This document shows positions 52,088 to 61,911 of a stretch of DNA of 64,000 nt, piece after piece. The first letter of the stretch is position 1, and every line of letters starts with the position of its first letter. The position numbers and the translations under genes are program-made. The notes beneath the pieces were generated by a model, which did no database searches, was not told where the DNA came from, and saw only the letters and a list, made by a program, of their open reading frames with translations. Source of the stretch: Streptomyces fulvoviolaceus (GTDB lineage Bacteria; Actinomycetota; Actinomycetes; Streptomycetales; Streptomycetaceae); contig NZ_JOEY01000026.1 of the NCBI RefSeq assembly GCF_000718165.1, positions 62,001 through 126,000 on the forward strand. The letters are read 5' to 3'.

Positions 52088-52093
52088 ACGTTA
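52088..52093 (-). promoter_or_regulatory. -10 box of a leaderless transcript (gene at 51583-52080)
   Basis: On the minus strand TAACGT ends seven bases before the ATG at 52080. The 29-bp palindrome at 52099-52127 overlaps the matching -35 region. Confidence 0.5.
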
Positions 52094-52098
52094 GGACC

Positions 52099-52127
52099 AC
52101 TTCACTGACACCATGTGGCAGTGAAGT
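52099..52127. promoter_or_regulatory. 29-bp near-perfect palindrome, probable YafY/WYL operator
   Basis: Arms ACTTCACTGACAC (52099-52111) and GTGGCAGTGAAGT (52115-52127) around CAT. The 13-bp arms differ at one position. It covers the start codon region of the regulator and the -20 to -48 region of the divergent leaderless gene, the expected placement for autoregulation and target control. Confidence 0.8.
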
Positions 52128-53071
52128 CCAGCCGACTCGTCTCGATCCTCCTGCTGCTCCAGACCCGGGGCCGGATGACCGCCGCCCAGCTCGCCGAGGA
52201 GCTGGAGGTGTCCGTGCGGACCGTCTACCGGGACGTGGACGCGCTGAGTGCGGCGGGCGTCCCGCTGTACGGCGATGCCGGCCACGCCGGCGGCTACCGC
52301 CTCCTCGACGGCTACCGCACCCGGCTGACCGGCCTCACCACCGACGAGGCCGAGGCCCTCTTCCTCTCCGGCGTCCCCGGCCCCGCCGCCGAGCTGGGTC
52401 TGGGGTCCGTCCTGGCGGCCGCCCAGCTCAAGGTCCGTGCCGCGCTGCCGGCGGAGCTACGCCCCCACGCCGACCGGATCAGCGGCCGCTTCCACCTCGA
52501 CACGACCGGCTGGTACGCGGACGCCGACGAGGCGCCGTACCTCCCGGCGGTCGCGGACGCGGTGTGGAACAGCCGAGTGCTGCACGTCCTGTACCGGCGC
52601 TGGGCCGAACCCACCGACGTGGAGCGCCGTCTGGAGCCGTACGGGCTCGTGCTGAAGGCGGGCCGCTGGTACGTCGTCGCGGGCCCGGGTCCGCGCACCT
52701 TCCGTGTCGACCAGATTCTCGAACTCGCCGGGTCCGACGAGGAGTTCACCCGGCCGGACGACTTCGACCTGGCCGCCTACTGGGATGTGTATCAGCGCGA
52801 CTTCCACGACCGGCTGTACCGGAGCGAGGCGGTGGTGCGGCTGGCGCCGGGCGTGACGCTCGCCAGGGCGGTCAACGGGCGTGCCCAGCCGGATGGTTGG
52901 ACCCTGGCAACCGTCCCCGTCGAGTCCGTCGACCAGGCACTCGGGGAGTTCCTGCGGCTGGGTTTGGACGTCGAGGTCCTGGAACCGCCGGAACTGCGCG
53001 AGAAGGTGGCCCGAACGATCGCCGAACTGGCCGAAAGATACGGCAACGTCGGGGCGCACAGCGGCGACTGA
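52115..53071 (+). CDS. YafY family HTH-WYL transcriptional regulator
   Basis: 318 residues from GTG 52115; GTG 52121 is nearly as good. No ribosome site precedes either. The N-terminal HTH is SRLVSILLLLQTRGRMTAAQLAEELEVSVRTVYRDVDALSAAGVPLYGDAG. The WYL domain follows (FHLDTTGWYADADEAPYLPAVADAVW ... VLYRRWAEPTDVERRLEPYGLVLKAGRWYVVAG), then a WCX-type C terminus. WYL domains bind ligands, often nucleotides or nucleic acid. Its own start lies within a 29-bp palindrome, so it is probably autoregulated and controls the divergent two-gene unit. Confidence 0.92.
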   Translation: MAVKSSRLVSILLLLQTRGRMTAAQLAEELEVSVRTVYRDVDALSAAGVPLYGDAGHAGGYRLLDGYRTRLTGLTTDEAEALFLSGVPGPAAELGLGSVLAAAQLKVRAALPAELRPHADRISGRFHLDTTGWYADADEAPYLPAVADAVWNSRVLHVLYRRWAEPTDVERRLEPYGLVLKAGRWYVVAGPGPRTFRVDQILELAGSDEEFTRPDDFDLAAYWDVYQRDFHDRLYRSEAVVRLAPGVTLARAVNGRAQPDGWTLATVPVESVDQALGEFLRLGLDVEVLEPPELREKVARTIAELAERYGNVGAHSGD

Positions 53072-53110
53072 GTGGACGGAACCCGTCCGTCCTCTCAGGA
53101 GGTACGTCTC

Positions 53111-54988
53111 GTGCAGCACCCGCACCCGCACAAGCACCGCAGACGAAGGGCCGTCCTCTCCGCGCTGGGCGCCGCCGCGGCACTGGTCGCCGCCGGGCTC
53201 ACCCAGCTCGCCACCGGTACGGCCGAGGCCGCCACCGCCCGCCAGGTCGAGGCCCTCGACCGGGGTGTCGTCAGCGTCCACACCGACGCCGGCAACCTGG
53301 TCAGCTGGCGCTGGCTCGGCACCGACCCGAACGACGTCTCCTTCAACGTCTACCGGGCCGGTGCGTTGGTCAACTCGACCCCGATCACCGGCTCCACGAA
53401 CTACTTCCACTCCGGCGCCCCCTCCCAGGCCGACTACACGATCCGCGCGATCGTCGGCGGCGTGGAGCAGGCCGACTCGGTGCACGCGATCCAGTTCCGC
53501 ACCGGCTACAAGGACGTCCCGATCAGCCCGCCCTCGGGCGGCACGACCCCCGACGGCGTCGCCTACACCTACGAGGCCAACGACGCCTCCGTCGCCGACC
53601 TCGACGGCGACGGCGCGCTGGACTTCGTGCTGAAGTGGCAGCCGACGAACGCCAAGGACAACTCCCAGTCCGGCTACACCGGCAACACCATCCTCGACGG
53701 CGTCAAGCTCGACGGCACCCGGCTGTGGCGCATCGACCTGGGCCGCAACATCCGCTCCGGCGCGCACTACACGCAGTTCCAGGCGTACGACTACGACGGC
53801 GACGGCAAGGCCGAGATCGCCATGAAGACGGCGGACGGCACGGTCGACGGAACCGGCGCGGTGATCGGCAGTTCGTCGGCCGACTACCGCAATTCGAGCG
53901 GCTACATCCTCTCCGGCCCCGAGTACCTGACCATGTTCAACGGCCAGACCGGCAAGGCGATGCAGACCGTCGACTACGTCCCGGCCCGCGGCACCGTCTC
54001 GTCCTGGGGCGACTCGTACGGCAACCGTGTCGACCGCTTCCTCGCGGGCACGGCGTACCTGGACGGCGCCCGGCCCTCGGTCATCATGGCGCGCGGCTAC
54101 TACACCCGTACGGTGATCGCCGCCTGGGACTGGCGGGGCGGCGCCTTCCCCCGCCGCTGGACCTTCGACACCAACTCCTCGACCAACACCGGCAAGGGGT
54201 ACGACGGTCAGGGCTCGCACAGCCTCTCCGTCGGGGACGTCGACAACGACGGCAAGGACGAGATCGTCTACGGTGCGATGGCCGTCGACGACAACGGCAA
54301 CGGGCTGTGGACCACGAAGACCGGGCACGGCGACGCCCAGCACCTCGGCGATCTCGACCCGGCGCACTCCGGTCTGGAGTACTTCAAGGTCTCGGAGTCG
54401 ACCTCGCAGCCGGCCGAGCTGTACATCAACCCGGCGAACGGCACGGTCAATTGGAGCCTGGCCGCGTGCTGCGACAACGGGCGCGGCGTCGCGGGTGACA
54501 TCTGGGCCGGCAACGACGGCGCCGAGGTCTGGTCGGCCTCCGACTCGTCCATCCGCGACGAGGCCGGCGCGACGAAGGGCCGCGAGCCGTCCTCGGTCAA
54601 CTTCCTGTCCTGGTGGGACGGGGACACGACCCGCGAACTCCTCGACGGCACCCACATCGACAAGTACGGCACGTCCTCCGACACCCGCCTGCTGACCGGC
54701 TCCTCGGTCCACTCCAACAACAGCACCAAGGCGACGCCGTCCCTGTCCGGCGACATCTTCGGTGACTGGCGCGAGGAGGTCGTCTGGCCGACGTCGGGCA
54801 ACACGGCGCTCAGGATCTACTCGACGCCGACGGAAACGAGCACGAAGATCACGACCCTGCTGCACGACACGATGTACCGCACGGGCCTGGCCTGGCAGAA
54901 CACCGCCTACAACCAGCCCCCGCACCCGAGCTTCTTCATCGGCAACGGGATGGCGACGGCACCTCGGCCGACGGTCTACACACCGTGA
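53111..54988 (+). CDS. Secreted rhamnogalacturonan lyase (PL11 family, YesW-like)
   Basis: 625 residues from GTG 53111 with AGGAGG eight bases upstream. Twin-Arg-like basic leader (KHRRRRAVLSALGAAAALVAAG) with a cut near GTAEA. The mature protein is a beta-propeller with repeated Ca-binding Asp-rich loops (DASVADLDGDGALDF, YDYDGDGKAEIAMK, VGDVDNDGKDEIVYGAM, DIFGDWREEVV), typical of PL11. It cleaves the rhamnogalacturonan backbone of pectin by beta-elimination outside the cell. It lacks a CBM here. A strong bidirectional terminator follows. Confidence 0.93.
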   Translation: MQHPHPHKHRRRRAVLSALGAAAALVAAGLTQLATGTAEAATARQVEALDRGVVSVHTDAGNLVSWRWLGTDPNDVSFNVYRAGALVNSTPITGSTNYFHSGAPSQADYTIRAIVGGVEQADSVHAIQFRTGYKDVPISPPSGGTTPDGVAYTYEANDASVADLDGDGALDFVLKWQPTNAKDNSQSGYTGNTILDGVKLDGTRLWRIDLGRNIRSGAHYTQFQAYDYDGDGKAEIAMKTADGTVDGTGAVIGSSSADYRNSSGYILSGPEYLTMFNGQTGKAMQTVDYVPARGTVSSWGDSYGNRVDRFLAGTAYLDGARPSVIMARGYYTRTVIAAWDWRGGAFPRRWTFDTNSSTNTGKGYDGQGSHSLSVGDVDNDGKDEIVYGAMAVDDNGNGLWTTKTGHGDAQHLGDLDPAHSGLEYFKVSESTSQPAELYINPANGTVNWSLAACCDNGRGVAGDIWAGNDGAEVWSASDSSIRDEAGATKGREPSSVNFLSWWDGDTTRELLDGTHIDKYGTSSDTRLLTGSSVHSNNSTKATPSLSGDIFGDWREEVVWPTSGNTALRIYSTPTETSTKITTLLHDTMYRTGLAWQNTAYNQPPHPSFFIGNGMATAPRPTVYTP

Positions 54989-54993
54989 ACGAC

Positions 54994-55029
54994 GGTGGGT
55001 GCGCGCCTCCTCGGAGACGCGCACCCACC
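54994..55029. terminator. 12-bp perfect stem-loop between convergent genes
   Basis: GGTGGGTGCGCG (54994-55005) pairs with CGCGCACCCACC (55018-55029) around a 12-base loop. It lies five bases past the PL11 stop and 20 bases before the stop of the opposing MmpS-like gene, so it serves both. Confidence 0.85.
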
Positions 55030-55049
55030 CGCTCGGCTGATGTCGAGGT

Positions 55050-55658
55050 CTAGCTGAAGCCGCCGCTGAAGTCGCTGTTGAGCTGCGCGGAGCAGATGTT
55101 GTAACCGCCCTGGGCCCGGCCGGTCTTCGTCTTTCCGTCGATGGTGACGGAGCACTGGATGTCGCCGCCGCCCATGAGCTGGGCCGTCACCTGGTAGTAG
55201 AGGGAGTCCTCGTCGACGGTCAGGGTCTTCTTCAGGGGCAGCCCTTTGCCCTCCAGGTTGGTCCCGTCGCTGCCGTAGGTGATGTCGAGACCCGAGGGGG
55301 CCGAGCCCCACACCTTGAACACCGCCTTGCCGCTGGGAGCGGCGTCGGCCGTGTCCGCCGTGTCTGCCTTGGCCTTGGCCGTCCTGGTGACGGTCACGGT
55401 GGGCGCCGGCTCGGCCTCGTCGTCCGCCTGGACCTCGGCCCGGGCCGTCACGGTCACGGTGGGGGCGGGCTCGGCTGAGGTCTTCTCACCGTCGCCGCCG
55501 TTTCCGGCCGAGCCGATGCCCACGCCGAGGAGAAGGATGACCACGGCGACGGGAATGAGGACTCGTTTGCGAGCCCAGCCCGGTCGCGGTGCGGGCAGGA
55601 CGGGCGGCGGCCCGAACCCGGGCGGAGGCGGCGGTGGCGGCGGCTGGGTGTACGACAT
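55050..55658 (-). CDS. MmpS-like membrane-anchored protein
   Basis: 202 residues from ATG 55658. A Pro-rich cytoplasmic tail (TQPPPPPPPPGFGPPP) is followed by one helix (VLIPVAVVILLLGVGIG), a Thr/Ala/Glu linker with PTVTVT repeats, and a C-terminal beta domain (VFKVWGSAPSGLDITYGSDG ... DSLYYQVTAQLMGGGDIQCSVTIDGKTKTG). This is the MmpS transport-accessory pattern, which in mycobacteria supports MmpL exporters. No MmpL gene is here. It faces the PL11 gene across a shared terminator. Confidence 0.72.
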   Translation of the reverse strand: MSYTQPPPPPPPPGFGPPPVLPAPRPGWARKRVLIPVAVVILLLGVGIGSAGNGGDGEKTSAEPAPTVTVTARAEVQADDEAEPAPTVTVTRTAKAKADTADTADAAPSGKAVFKVWGSAPSGLDITYGSDGTNLEGKGLPLKKTLTVDEDSLYYQVTAQLMGGGDIQCSVTIDGKTKTGRAQGGYNICSAQLNSDFSGGFS

Positions 55659-55823
55659 GGTCCCCCCTGAGGTGTTTCGTGGGAGGTGAGCGTAACGGGA
55701 GTTGTGAAGAGAACGTGAGGGATGTGTCGGTAAGGTGATCCAGTTGTGACCGTGCCGTCCGAAAGGCGCAGAGGTACAGGGAAGGGCGCGTGCCGGGTGC
55801 GGCACGCGCCCTCGACAGCCTGG

Positions 55824-58481
55824 TCAGACGACCGTGCAGCTCTGATCGCCCAGCTTGAACGCGGTCGGTTTCGTGTTCGTGCCCGACCAGTTCCCCGTGA
55901 AGCCGAAGCTCACGGACGAGCCCGCCGCCACGTTGGCGTTCCAGCCCACGTTCTTCGCCGTCACCGCCGAACCCGACTGGGTGTACTCGGCGTTCCAGAG
56001 CTGGCCGATCGTCTGGCCCTCCGCGAAGGTCCAGCCAAGTGACCAGCCACTCCAGGCACTTGAGCCCGTGTTGGCCAGCTGGACGTCCGCCTGGAAGCCG
56101 CCCGACCACTGGTTGGTGACCTCGTACGTCACCGTGCAGGCGCCGGTCGGCGTCGGGGTCGGATCCGTGCCGCCGTCGTCTCCGCCGCTGGTGTCGGAGC
56201 TGTTGCCGTAGACGACACCGCGGCCGTTGGTCGACACGTACACCCGGCCGTAGACCCGCGGGTCACCGGTGATCGCCGCACCCGTCCAACCCCACTGGTG
56301 GGCATCGTCGTTGATACGGGTCCAGGTCGCGCCCTTGTCGGTCGAGCGGAAGATGCCGCGTACGCCGCCGATCTTCGCGCTGGTGTAGAGCGTCTGGTAC
56401 GACGCCCCCGTGGCCGCCTTGCCGAAGCCGATGGTGTCCGCCTGCTCGACGCCCGAGATCTTCGTGAAGGTCGCGCCGGCGTCCGTCGAGTGCCACAGGC
56501 CGTACGCGCCGTCCGTCGCCCCGCCCGCCAGCCAGACGTCGCCCTTCGTGCCGGGCAGCGCCTTGAAGCGGACGCTGTCGCCGGCGGGGAGACCGGTCGC
56601 CGAGGACGCGGTGAAGGTCGCGCCGCCGTCCGTACTGACGTAGAACTTCCCGGACTTGAAGCCGTAGAAGGTCTGCGAATCAACCCGGTCGGACTCGACG
56701 ATCGCGCCGGACGGGATCCCGCTCGACGCCGACCACGACGAGCCGAAGCCCGTCGCGTACTGCACGCCCGTGCCCGCCGGACTCCAGACGAACCGGCTGC
56801 CGTCGGCCGCCGCAGCGACCGTTCCGCCGCCGCTGACACCCGAAGGGTCGCTTCCCGCGAACCAGTTGGCCCCGTTGTCCGTCGAGAACGCGATGTGCGG
56901 GCCCGAGTCGAGGTTGCCGACGCGGACGACCGTGTTCGGGTTCGTCTCGGCGAAGTCCAGGCTGGTGGTCGAGGTGAAGTTCGGCGAGGTGTACATCATC
57001 GACGGGACCTTGGTCAGGTCCGTGTGCCGGAAGCCGCCGATGTCACCGAGGGCGCTCAGCAGAGGGGCGCCCGAGGGCGGCGACGCGAGGTCGTTGACCG
57101 CCGTCTCCTCCAGGCCCTGCACCATCGGCTTGATGGTGAACTGGCTGCCGGAGTCCCAGTTGGTGAGGTTCTCGGTGCCGTAGACCGTCGCGCCCGTGCC
57201 GTACATCATGTGGTTCGAGTTGAAGGGGTCGATCTCCAGCGACTCGGTCATCCAGCCGAGCTTCGGGGTCTGTTCGGGCGGTGACGGGTTGGCGCCCCAG
57301 GTCAGCCACGGGGAGGACGAGACGTCCATCGTGTAGCGGTTCGAGCGGTTGGGGTACGACGTGTAGTCCCACGCCTTCGTCCAGGTGCCGCCGCTGTCCG
57401 TGGAGCGGAAGATCTGGGTGTCCGGCCACCAGGAGCTGTAGGCGGTGGCCATGACCGTGCCGGGGTGCTGACGGTCGACGGTCAGTCCGCTGAAGCCGTA
57501 GTAGGTGTCGGCCTCGGCGACCGGGCTGATGTTCGTCCAGGTGCCGGTCGCGGTCGCGTACCGCCACAGCTGGCCCTTGCCGCCGTCGTAGGGGCCGCCC
57601 TTGTCGCTGTAGGCGAGGTACAGATAGCCGTTCTCGGCATCCAGGACGCCCTTGTGGGCGAGATATCCCGTCGGCTGCCCGGCGACCCGCGACCAGGTCG
57701 CGCCCGCGTCCGTCGACCGGTACACCGAGTTCTGGAGGTCCGCGACCCCGACGTAGATGGTCTGCGTCGCGCTCCCGGACGTGCCCGTGGACTCGTCGAA
57801 GGTGACCCAGGTGATGCCCTGGTTGTCGCTGGCGTAGCCGCTCGTGTCGCTCGGATCCTGCTGGTAGTTGCCGACGTTGGGGAAGTTCGTCACCTGCGAC
57901 CAGGTGACACCGGAGTCCGTCGAGCGCCACAGACCCTTGCCGCTGGGGGCTCCGAGATACAGCACGCTGTTCTTGTTCGGGTCGACGGTCAGGCGCTCGC
58001 CCATGCCCCGACCCGGCATGTTGCCGCCCAGCTTGAAGGGCAGGTCGGCCTTCTGCCAGCTCGCGCCCCGGTCCGCGGAGCGCATGACGGCGCCGTTCTT
58101 CGGATCCCAGCTGTTGGTGTACGTCCCGACGGCCGCGTACACCCTGTCCGGGTCCACCGAGTCGGAGGCCAGGCTGACCACGCCCGTGTGTCCCCAGTCG
58201 TCCCAGCCGACCGAGTCCAGCAGCGGGGTCCAGGTCTTGGTCGACTCCTGCCAGCGGTAGGCGCCGCCGATGTCGGTACGGGCGTACGCCAGGTTCTTCT
58301 CGGAGCGGTTGAAGACGATGCCGGGGACGAAGCCGCCGCCGTCGATCCGGGCGTTGTTCCAGGTGTAGGTGTCGGCGGCGATGACCGCCTTCGCGGCGGG
58401 CGCGGCCAACGCGGGCGGCGTGCCCGCGAGCAGGCCGGCCGCGAGCGCCAGCACCGCCGTGAGGATGCGGGTTCTTCGCAC
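55824..58481 (-). CDS. Secreted GH74 xyloglucanase with C-terminal CBM2
   Basis: 885 residues from GTG 58481 (AAGGAAC upstream). A signal peptide (ILTAVLALAAGLLAGTPPALA) is followed by two tandem seven-bladed propellers with sialidase-like Asp-box repeats (SADRGASWQ, STDSGVTWS, STDAGATWS, STDSGGTWT, STDKGATWT). Then come a Thr/Pro linker (GGTDPTPTPTG) and a CBM2 (CTVTYEVTNQWSGGFQADVQ). It cuts xyloglucan internally. A LacI-type box at 58509-58522 lies upstream. Confidence 0.93.
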   Translation of the reverse strand: MRRTRILTAVLALAAGLLAGTPPALAAPAAKAVIAADTYTWNNARIDGGGFVPGIVFNRSEKNLAYARTDIGGAYRWQESTKTWTPLLDSVGWDDWGHTGVVSLASDSVDPDRVYAAVGTYTNSWDPKNGAVMRSADRGASWQKADLPFKLGGNMPGRGMGERLTVDPNKNSVLYLGAPSGKGLWRSTDSGVTWSQVTNFPNVGNYQQDPSDTSGYASDNQGITWVTFDESTGTSGSATQTIYVGVADLQNSVYRSTDAGATWSRVAGQPTGYLAHKGVLDAENGYLYLAYSDKGGPYDGGKGQLWRYATATGTWTNISPVAEADTYYGFSGLTVDRQHPGTVMATAYSSWWPDTQIFRSTDSGGTWTKAWDYTSYPNRSNRYTMDVSSSPWLTWGANPSPPEQTPKLGWMTESLEIDPFNSNHMMYGTGATVYGTENLTNWDSGSQFTIKPMVQGLEETAVNDLASPPSGAPLLSALGDIGGFRHTDLTKVPSMMYTSPNFTSTTSLDFAETNPNTVVRVGNLDSGPHIAFSTDNGANWFAGSDPSGVSGGGTVAAAADGSRFVWSPAGTGVQYATGFGSSWSASSGIPSGAIVESDRVDSQTFYGFKSGKFYVSTDGGATFTASSATGLPAGDSVRFKALPGTKGDVWLAGGATDGAYGLWHSTDAGATFTKISGVEQADTIGFGKAATGASYQTLYTSAKIGGVRGIFRSTDKGATWTRINDDAHQWGWTGAAITGDPRVYGRVYVSTNGRGVVYGNSSDTSGGDDGGTDPTPTPTGACTVTYEVTNQWSGGFQADVQLANTGSSAWSGWSLGWTFAEGQTIGQLWNAEYTQSGSAVTAKNVGWNANVAAGSSVSFGFTGNWSGTNTKPTAFKLGDQSCTVV

Positions 58482-58508
58482 GGGGGTTCCTTTCCGATGC
58501 GGGGTGGG

Positions 58509-58522
58509 GGTAAGCGCTTTCC
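58509..58522. promoter_or_regulatory. LacI-type operator upstream of the xyloglucanase gene
   Basis: GGTAAGCGCTTTCC is a 14-bp near-palindrome (6 of 7 pairs) centred on GCGC, the shape of LacI-family operators. It differs from the CebR boxes at 61.7-61.9 kb, so a different LacI member may control this gene. Confidence 0.5.
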
Positions 58523-58653
58523 TTGCATCGCGAGAGTTGCCGGGCGACCCCCAGTGCGGGAGGGGGTCGCCCGGCAGATCGGCCCCGCCGTCAGGTGACG
58601 AGACCACGTACACGGAGCTTTCAAGCGGTTCCGAGGAAAGGGCGGTGAGTGGT

Positions 58654-58705
58654 GCGCCCCCTGAGGGGCGCGGGGAACTGCGCGACCAGCCACAACGGAC
58701 CCGCA
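58654..58705 (+). repeat. Streptomyces intergenic repeat, copy 3, with terminator-like hairpin
   Basis: A GCGCCCC-ctga-GGGGCGC stem-loop (58654-58671) leads into GGGGAACTGCGCGACCAGCC and ACAACGGACCCGCA. It lies about 40 bases beyond the stop of the GH48 gene and may terminate it. Same unit as at 20366-20416 and 28128-28169. Confidence 0.75.
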
Positions 58706-58744
58706 GTCAATACACAGCCCAACCCGCGGAGCGCTTGGCGGGGA

Positions 58745-61660
58745 CTATTCGAGAAGCTCCGCATACGAACCCATGGCCAAGGCGATGTCCGCCTGAGCCC
58801 AGAACCGGTGATACGTGAAGGAGGGCGCGGCCCCGCCCGCCAGATACGCCTCGATCTTCGACCACGCCGGATCGTCCTCGTAGAACGACCGGATGGAGTC
58901 GAAGGTCGACGACGAGTTGATCGCGTCGCCGTTCGGCATGGTGCCGGTCCAGCCGCTCGGGACGTACACGCCGTCATCGAAGCGGTTGTAGTCGGCGCGG
59001 GTCTCCGGGACGGCGATGCCCAGGTCGTCCTGGTAGTTGTCCCACATGCCGTCGAGGAGCGCCTTGGCCGTGGTCGCGGCCTCGGTGTCACCGGACCGGT
59101 CCGCGTAGTACGTCAGGGTCTTGGCGTACGCGGCGGCCACACCGACGTCGTTGGTGTAGTCGGCGACGGTGACGTGAAGTCCGCTGTTGGCACCGGGACT
59201 TGACGCGTTCCAGGTGTCGGGCTGCCCCGACCACTGAAGTGTCGACGGGATCAGGTACGTGCCGTCCGGGTTGATCGTGGTCTTGGACAGCGCCCAGTCG
59301 ACCCACTTGTCGAGGACCGTCTTGGCCTGCGCGTTCCCCGTCTGCTGGTAGTACTCGGCGACCCGCTCCATCGACCACGCCTGGAAGCCGAACCACTGGT
59401 TGGACGGCGGGTCGTGGTAGACGGGCTGCTGGTCGTAGTACATGCCGTAGAAGGTGGAGGTGCCGGACGGCGGGGATGCGTAACGACCGGCCCAGCTGTT
59501 GGTCGCACCGCCCGCGATGGCACCCTCGTTGGACTGCAGCCAGCGGTAGAACTCCAGCTGCCGGGTCAGCGAGGTGCCCCAATCGGCCGCGCCCGTCGAC
59601 GACTTGGGCTTCAGGTCGGCGTACGAACTCAGCGCGTAGGCGGCCAGGGGGTTCTGGTAGCCGCCGTGCGTGTGGCTGGAGCCGATGCGCCAGGCCCAGC
59701 CCGCCGCGGTGTCGGTCGCGCCGCCCCAGGCGTAGTACCAGGACATCAGGTAGTGCGAGGCGTCCTTGCCGGTCCCGGCCGCGCAGGTGGTCGGGCCGAC
59801 GCAGTTGCCGACCTTCTTGAAGTACTTGTCGTACATCGAGTAGCGCAGGTAGTCGCCCATCTTCGCGGCCTTGCCGACGGTCGCGGAGACGTCACCGCCC
59901 TTGCCCTGCTCCTTGGCCCAGACGTCCGCCCAGTACGCGGCCTGCACCGCACGTGCGTCGGCGTCCGGGGCGTTGGTGAACTTCCACTGCTTGGAGTAGG
60001 AGGCGTCACCGGTGAAGAGGTCCAGGTACCCGTTCGTACCGCCGTACTTGAACTGGTCGCAGGTCGGCTGCGGCACCGTCTCCCACACCGACTCCTGCGC
60101 GCCGCGCTGGAAGGTGTTGATGTACGACGGTCCGGTGTCGGCCGGGCCCGCCTCACAGTTGCCCGGCGAGTTGCCGTAGCCGTAGACGTTGTCGACGTCC
60201 TGCAGCCAGTGCATGCCGTAGACGTCGTCCGTGCTGTACGCCGACTTCAGTTCGGCGGCGATCGGGTCCGGGCCGACCGGGACCGACGAGTTGAGCGCCG
60301 CCGGGTACTCGTTGGGGGTGTCCAGCTCGGGCGCGTACGTCGCCGGCTTCGAGGCGTTGTAGAAGGAGTTGGTCGGCTGGTCGGCGTGGGTCGGGATCAT
60401 GTACTTCTCCATGATGTCCCAGGCCCCGTTGAACTTCGACCAGTCACCGCTGACCTTGCCGTACATGGCCTGCAGCCAGAGAAGGTAGCTGTACGCCTCC
60501 GACGTGGTCTCGTGGCCGTGGTCCGGCGCCTCGACGATCAGCGTCTCGACCGAGTGGTAGGGGATGCCCTCGGGCGAGAAGTAGCCGCTGGCCGGGTTGG
60601 TGATCTTGCCGTACAGCTCCAGGAACCGGGCGTCGTACTCGCCCGCCGCCGCGATCTGGGTGACCGTCACCGAGGACTTGGCATGGCCGGTCGCCGTCGA
60701 CTCGAAGGTCGCCGCGCCCGTGCCGGAGGAGTCTGCCGTGACGGTGACGTTCTGGGCGGTGTTCCAGTTCGACGGGGTGAAGGTCAGGGAAGCCCCGCCG
60801 GTCACGGACAGGCCCGAGTTGCCGCTCGCGCGGGCGGTAGTCACGGTCACGTTCGCGGACGGCTGCGTCGACAGCCTCACCCCGAACGTGCCCGTCTCGC
60901 CCTGCTGGACGGCCAGTTGGGTGGTCGAGGCGACGACCGTGGGACCCGAGGCGACCGTGATGCCCACCGGGGTGGACTCCGCCGACGCGCCCAGGCTGTC
61001 GTACGCCTTCGCCAGGAGAGAATGACTGCCCACGGTCAAACTTGAGGCCGAAAGAGAGTAGGGCGAGGTCGTGTCCGTACCCAGCAGCGTGGTGTTGTCG
61101 TAGAACTCCACCTTGCTGATCGTCGCGCTGTCCGCGGCCGCGGCGGTCGCCGCGAGCGGGACGGCGTCGCCCTGGGTGTAGACGGCGCCGGCCGCCGGGC
61201 TGGTCAGCACGGTGATCGGCGGCTGGTGCGCACCGGTGCAACTGGTGCCGTTGATCGCGAAGTTCGTGGGGGCGGCGTTCGTGCCGCTGTAGGTGAACTG
61301 CGCGCCGGTGGTGACGGCGGCGCCGGCGGCGATCGTCGCGTTGTACGAGGCGCTCGTCACCGTGACCGCCTGGCCGGACTGGGACCAGGTGCCGTTCCAG
61401 CCGTTCGACAACTTCTGGCTGCCGGCGTAGCTGTAGGTCAGCGTCCAGCCGTCGATGGCGTCCGTGCCGCGGTTGGTGATCGTCAGGTCCGCGGTGAAGC
61501 CGGCGCCCCAGTCGTTTGTCTTGTAGTCAACGCTGCACTGAACTGCGGCTGCCTGGGCGGGAGTTGAACCCGAACTCAACATCGCGAACGGCAGTGCCAG
61601 GGCCGCCACGACGGCGGTCCATAAGCGCCGGACAGTCCGGCGTCTCCTTCTGGGGGGCAT
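58745..61660 (-). CDS. Secreted GH48 exo-cellulase with N-terminal CBM2
   Basis: 971 residues from ATG 61660. A basic twin-Arg-like leader ([14 protein letters not shown]) precedes a signal region ending AQA. Then a CBM2 ([18 protein letters not shown]), an Ig-like domain ([23 protein letters not shown] ... [19 protein letters not shown]), a second Ig-like module ([19 protein letters not shown]) and the GH48 catalytic domain (about 335-971). GH48 signatures are [54 protein letters not shown] and [19 protein letters not shown]. It works processively from chain ends, in synergy with GH6/GH5 enzymes. It is divergent from the GH5-GH6 unit across two CebR-type boxes. Confidence 0.95.
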   Translation of the reverse strand: MPPRRRRRTVRRLWTAVVAALALPFAMLSSGSTPAQAAAVQCSVDYKTNDWGAGFTADLTITNRGTDAIDGWTLTYSYAGSQKLSNGWNGTWSQSGQAVTVTSASYNATIAAGAAVTTGAQFTYSGTNAAPTNFAINGTSCTGAHQPPITVLTSPAAGAVYTQGDAVPLAATAAAADSATISKVEFYDNTTLLGTDTTSPYSLSASSLTVGSHSLLAKAYDSLGASAESTPVGITVASGPTVVASTTQLAVQQGETGTFGVRLSTQPSANVTVTTARASGNSGLSVTGGASLTFTPSNWNTAQNVTVTADSSGTGAATFESTATGHAKSSVTVTQIAAAGEYDARFLELYGKITNPASGYFSPEGIPYHSVETLIVEAPDHGHETTSEAYSYLLWLQAMYGKVSGDWSKFNGAWDIMEKYMIPTHADQPTNSFYNASKPATYAPELDTPNEYPAALNSSVPVGPDPIAAELKSAYSTDDVYGMHWLQDVDNVYGYGNSPGNCEAGPADTGPSYINTFQRGAQESVWETVPQPTCDQFKYGGTNGYLDLFTGDASYSKQWKFTNAPDADARAVQAAYWADVWAKEQGKGGDVSATVGKAAKMGDYLRYSMYDKYFKKVGNCVGPTTCAAGTGKDASHYLMSWYYAWGGATDTAAGWAWRIGSSHTHGGYQNPLAAYALSSYADLKPKSSTGAADWGTSLTRQLEFYRWLQSNEGAIAGGATNSWAGRYASPPSGTSTFYGMYYDQQPVYHDPPSNQWFGFQAWSMERVAEYYQQTGNAQAKTVLDKWVDWALSKTTINPDGTYLIPSTLQWSGQPDTWNASSPGANSGLHVTVADYTNDVGVAAAYAKTLTYYADRSGDTEAATTAKALLDGMWDNYQDDLGIAVPETRADYNRFDDGVYVPSGWTGTMPNGDAINSSSTFDSIRSFYEDDPAWSKIEAYLAGGAAPSFTYHRFWAQADIALAMGSYAELLE

Positions 61661-61706
61661 GTGCTGGTTCCTCCTTGCGGCTCGGAGAAGTCAAGGCTTG
61701 AACCAG

Positions 61707-61720
61707 TGGGAGCGCTCCCA
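61707..61720. promoter_or_regulatory. CebR box, perfect palindrome
   Basis: TGGGAGCGCTCCCA, the consensus CebR operator known from Streptomyces cellulose regulation, lies 47 bases upstream of the GH48 start. CebR is released by cellobiose. Confidence 0.88.
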
Positions 61721-61850
61721 TGGTGGAGGTGAGGGGGATAGGGGTCAAGGTGCTTGAAGAGTCGAAAAGATTCGATGGGTGGGGCTCGGGAAAAGTCAAG
61801 TGACTCCTCTGTTCTTTGCCGTCACTTGGCGCTAGCTTCATGGGCACCAG

Positions 61851-61864
61851 TGGGAGCGATTCCA
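61851..61864. promoter_or_regulatory. CebR box, two mismatches
   Basis: TGGGAGCGATTCCA matches the CebR consensus at 12 of 14 positions. It lies 48 bases before the GH5 start, the same distance as the perfect box from GH48, so each divergent unit has its own site. Confidence 0.72.
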
Positions 61865-61911
61865 TCAGTCGACGCGTCCGTAACGACGCGCTGATCTGCA
61901 AGGAGTCGCTC

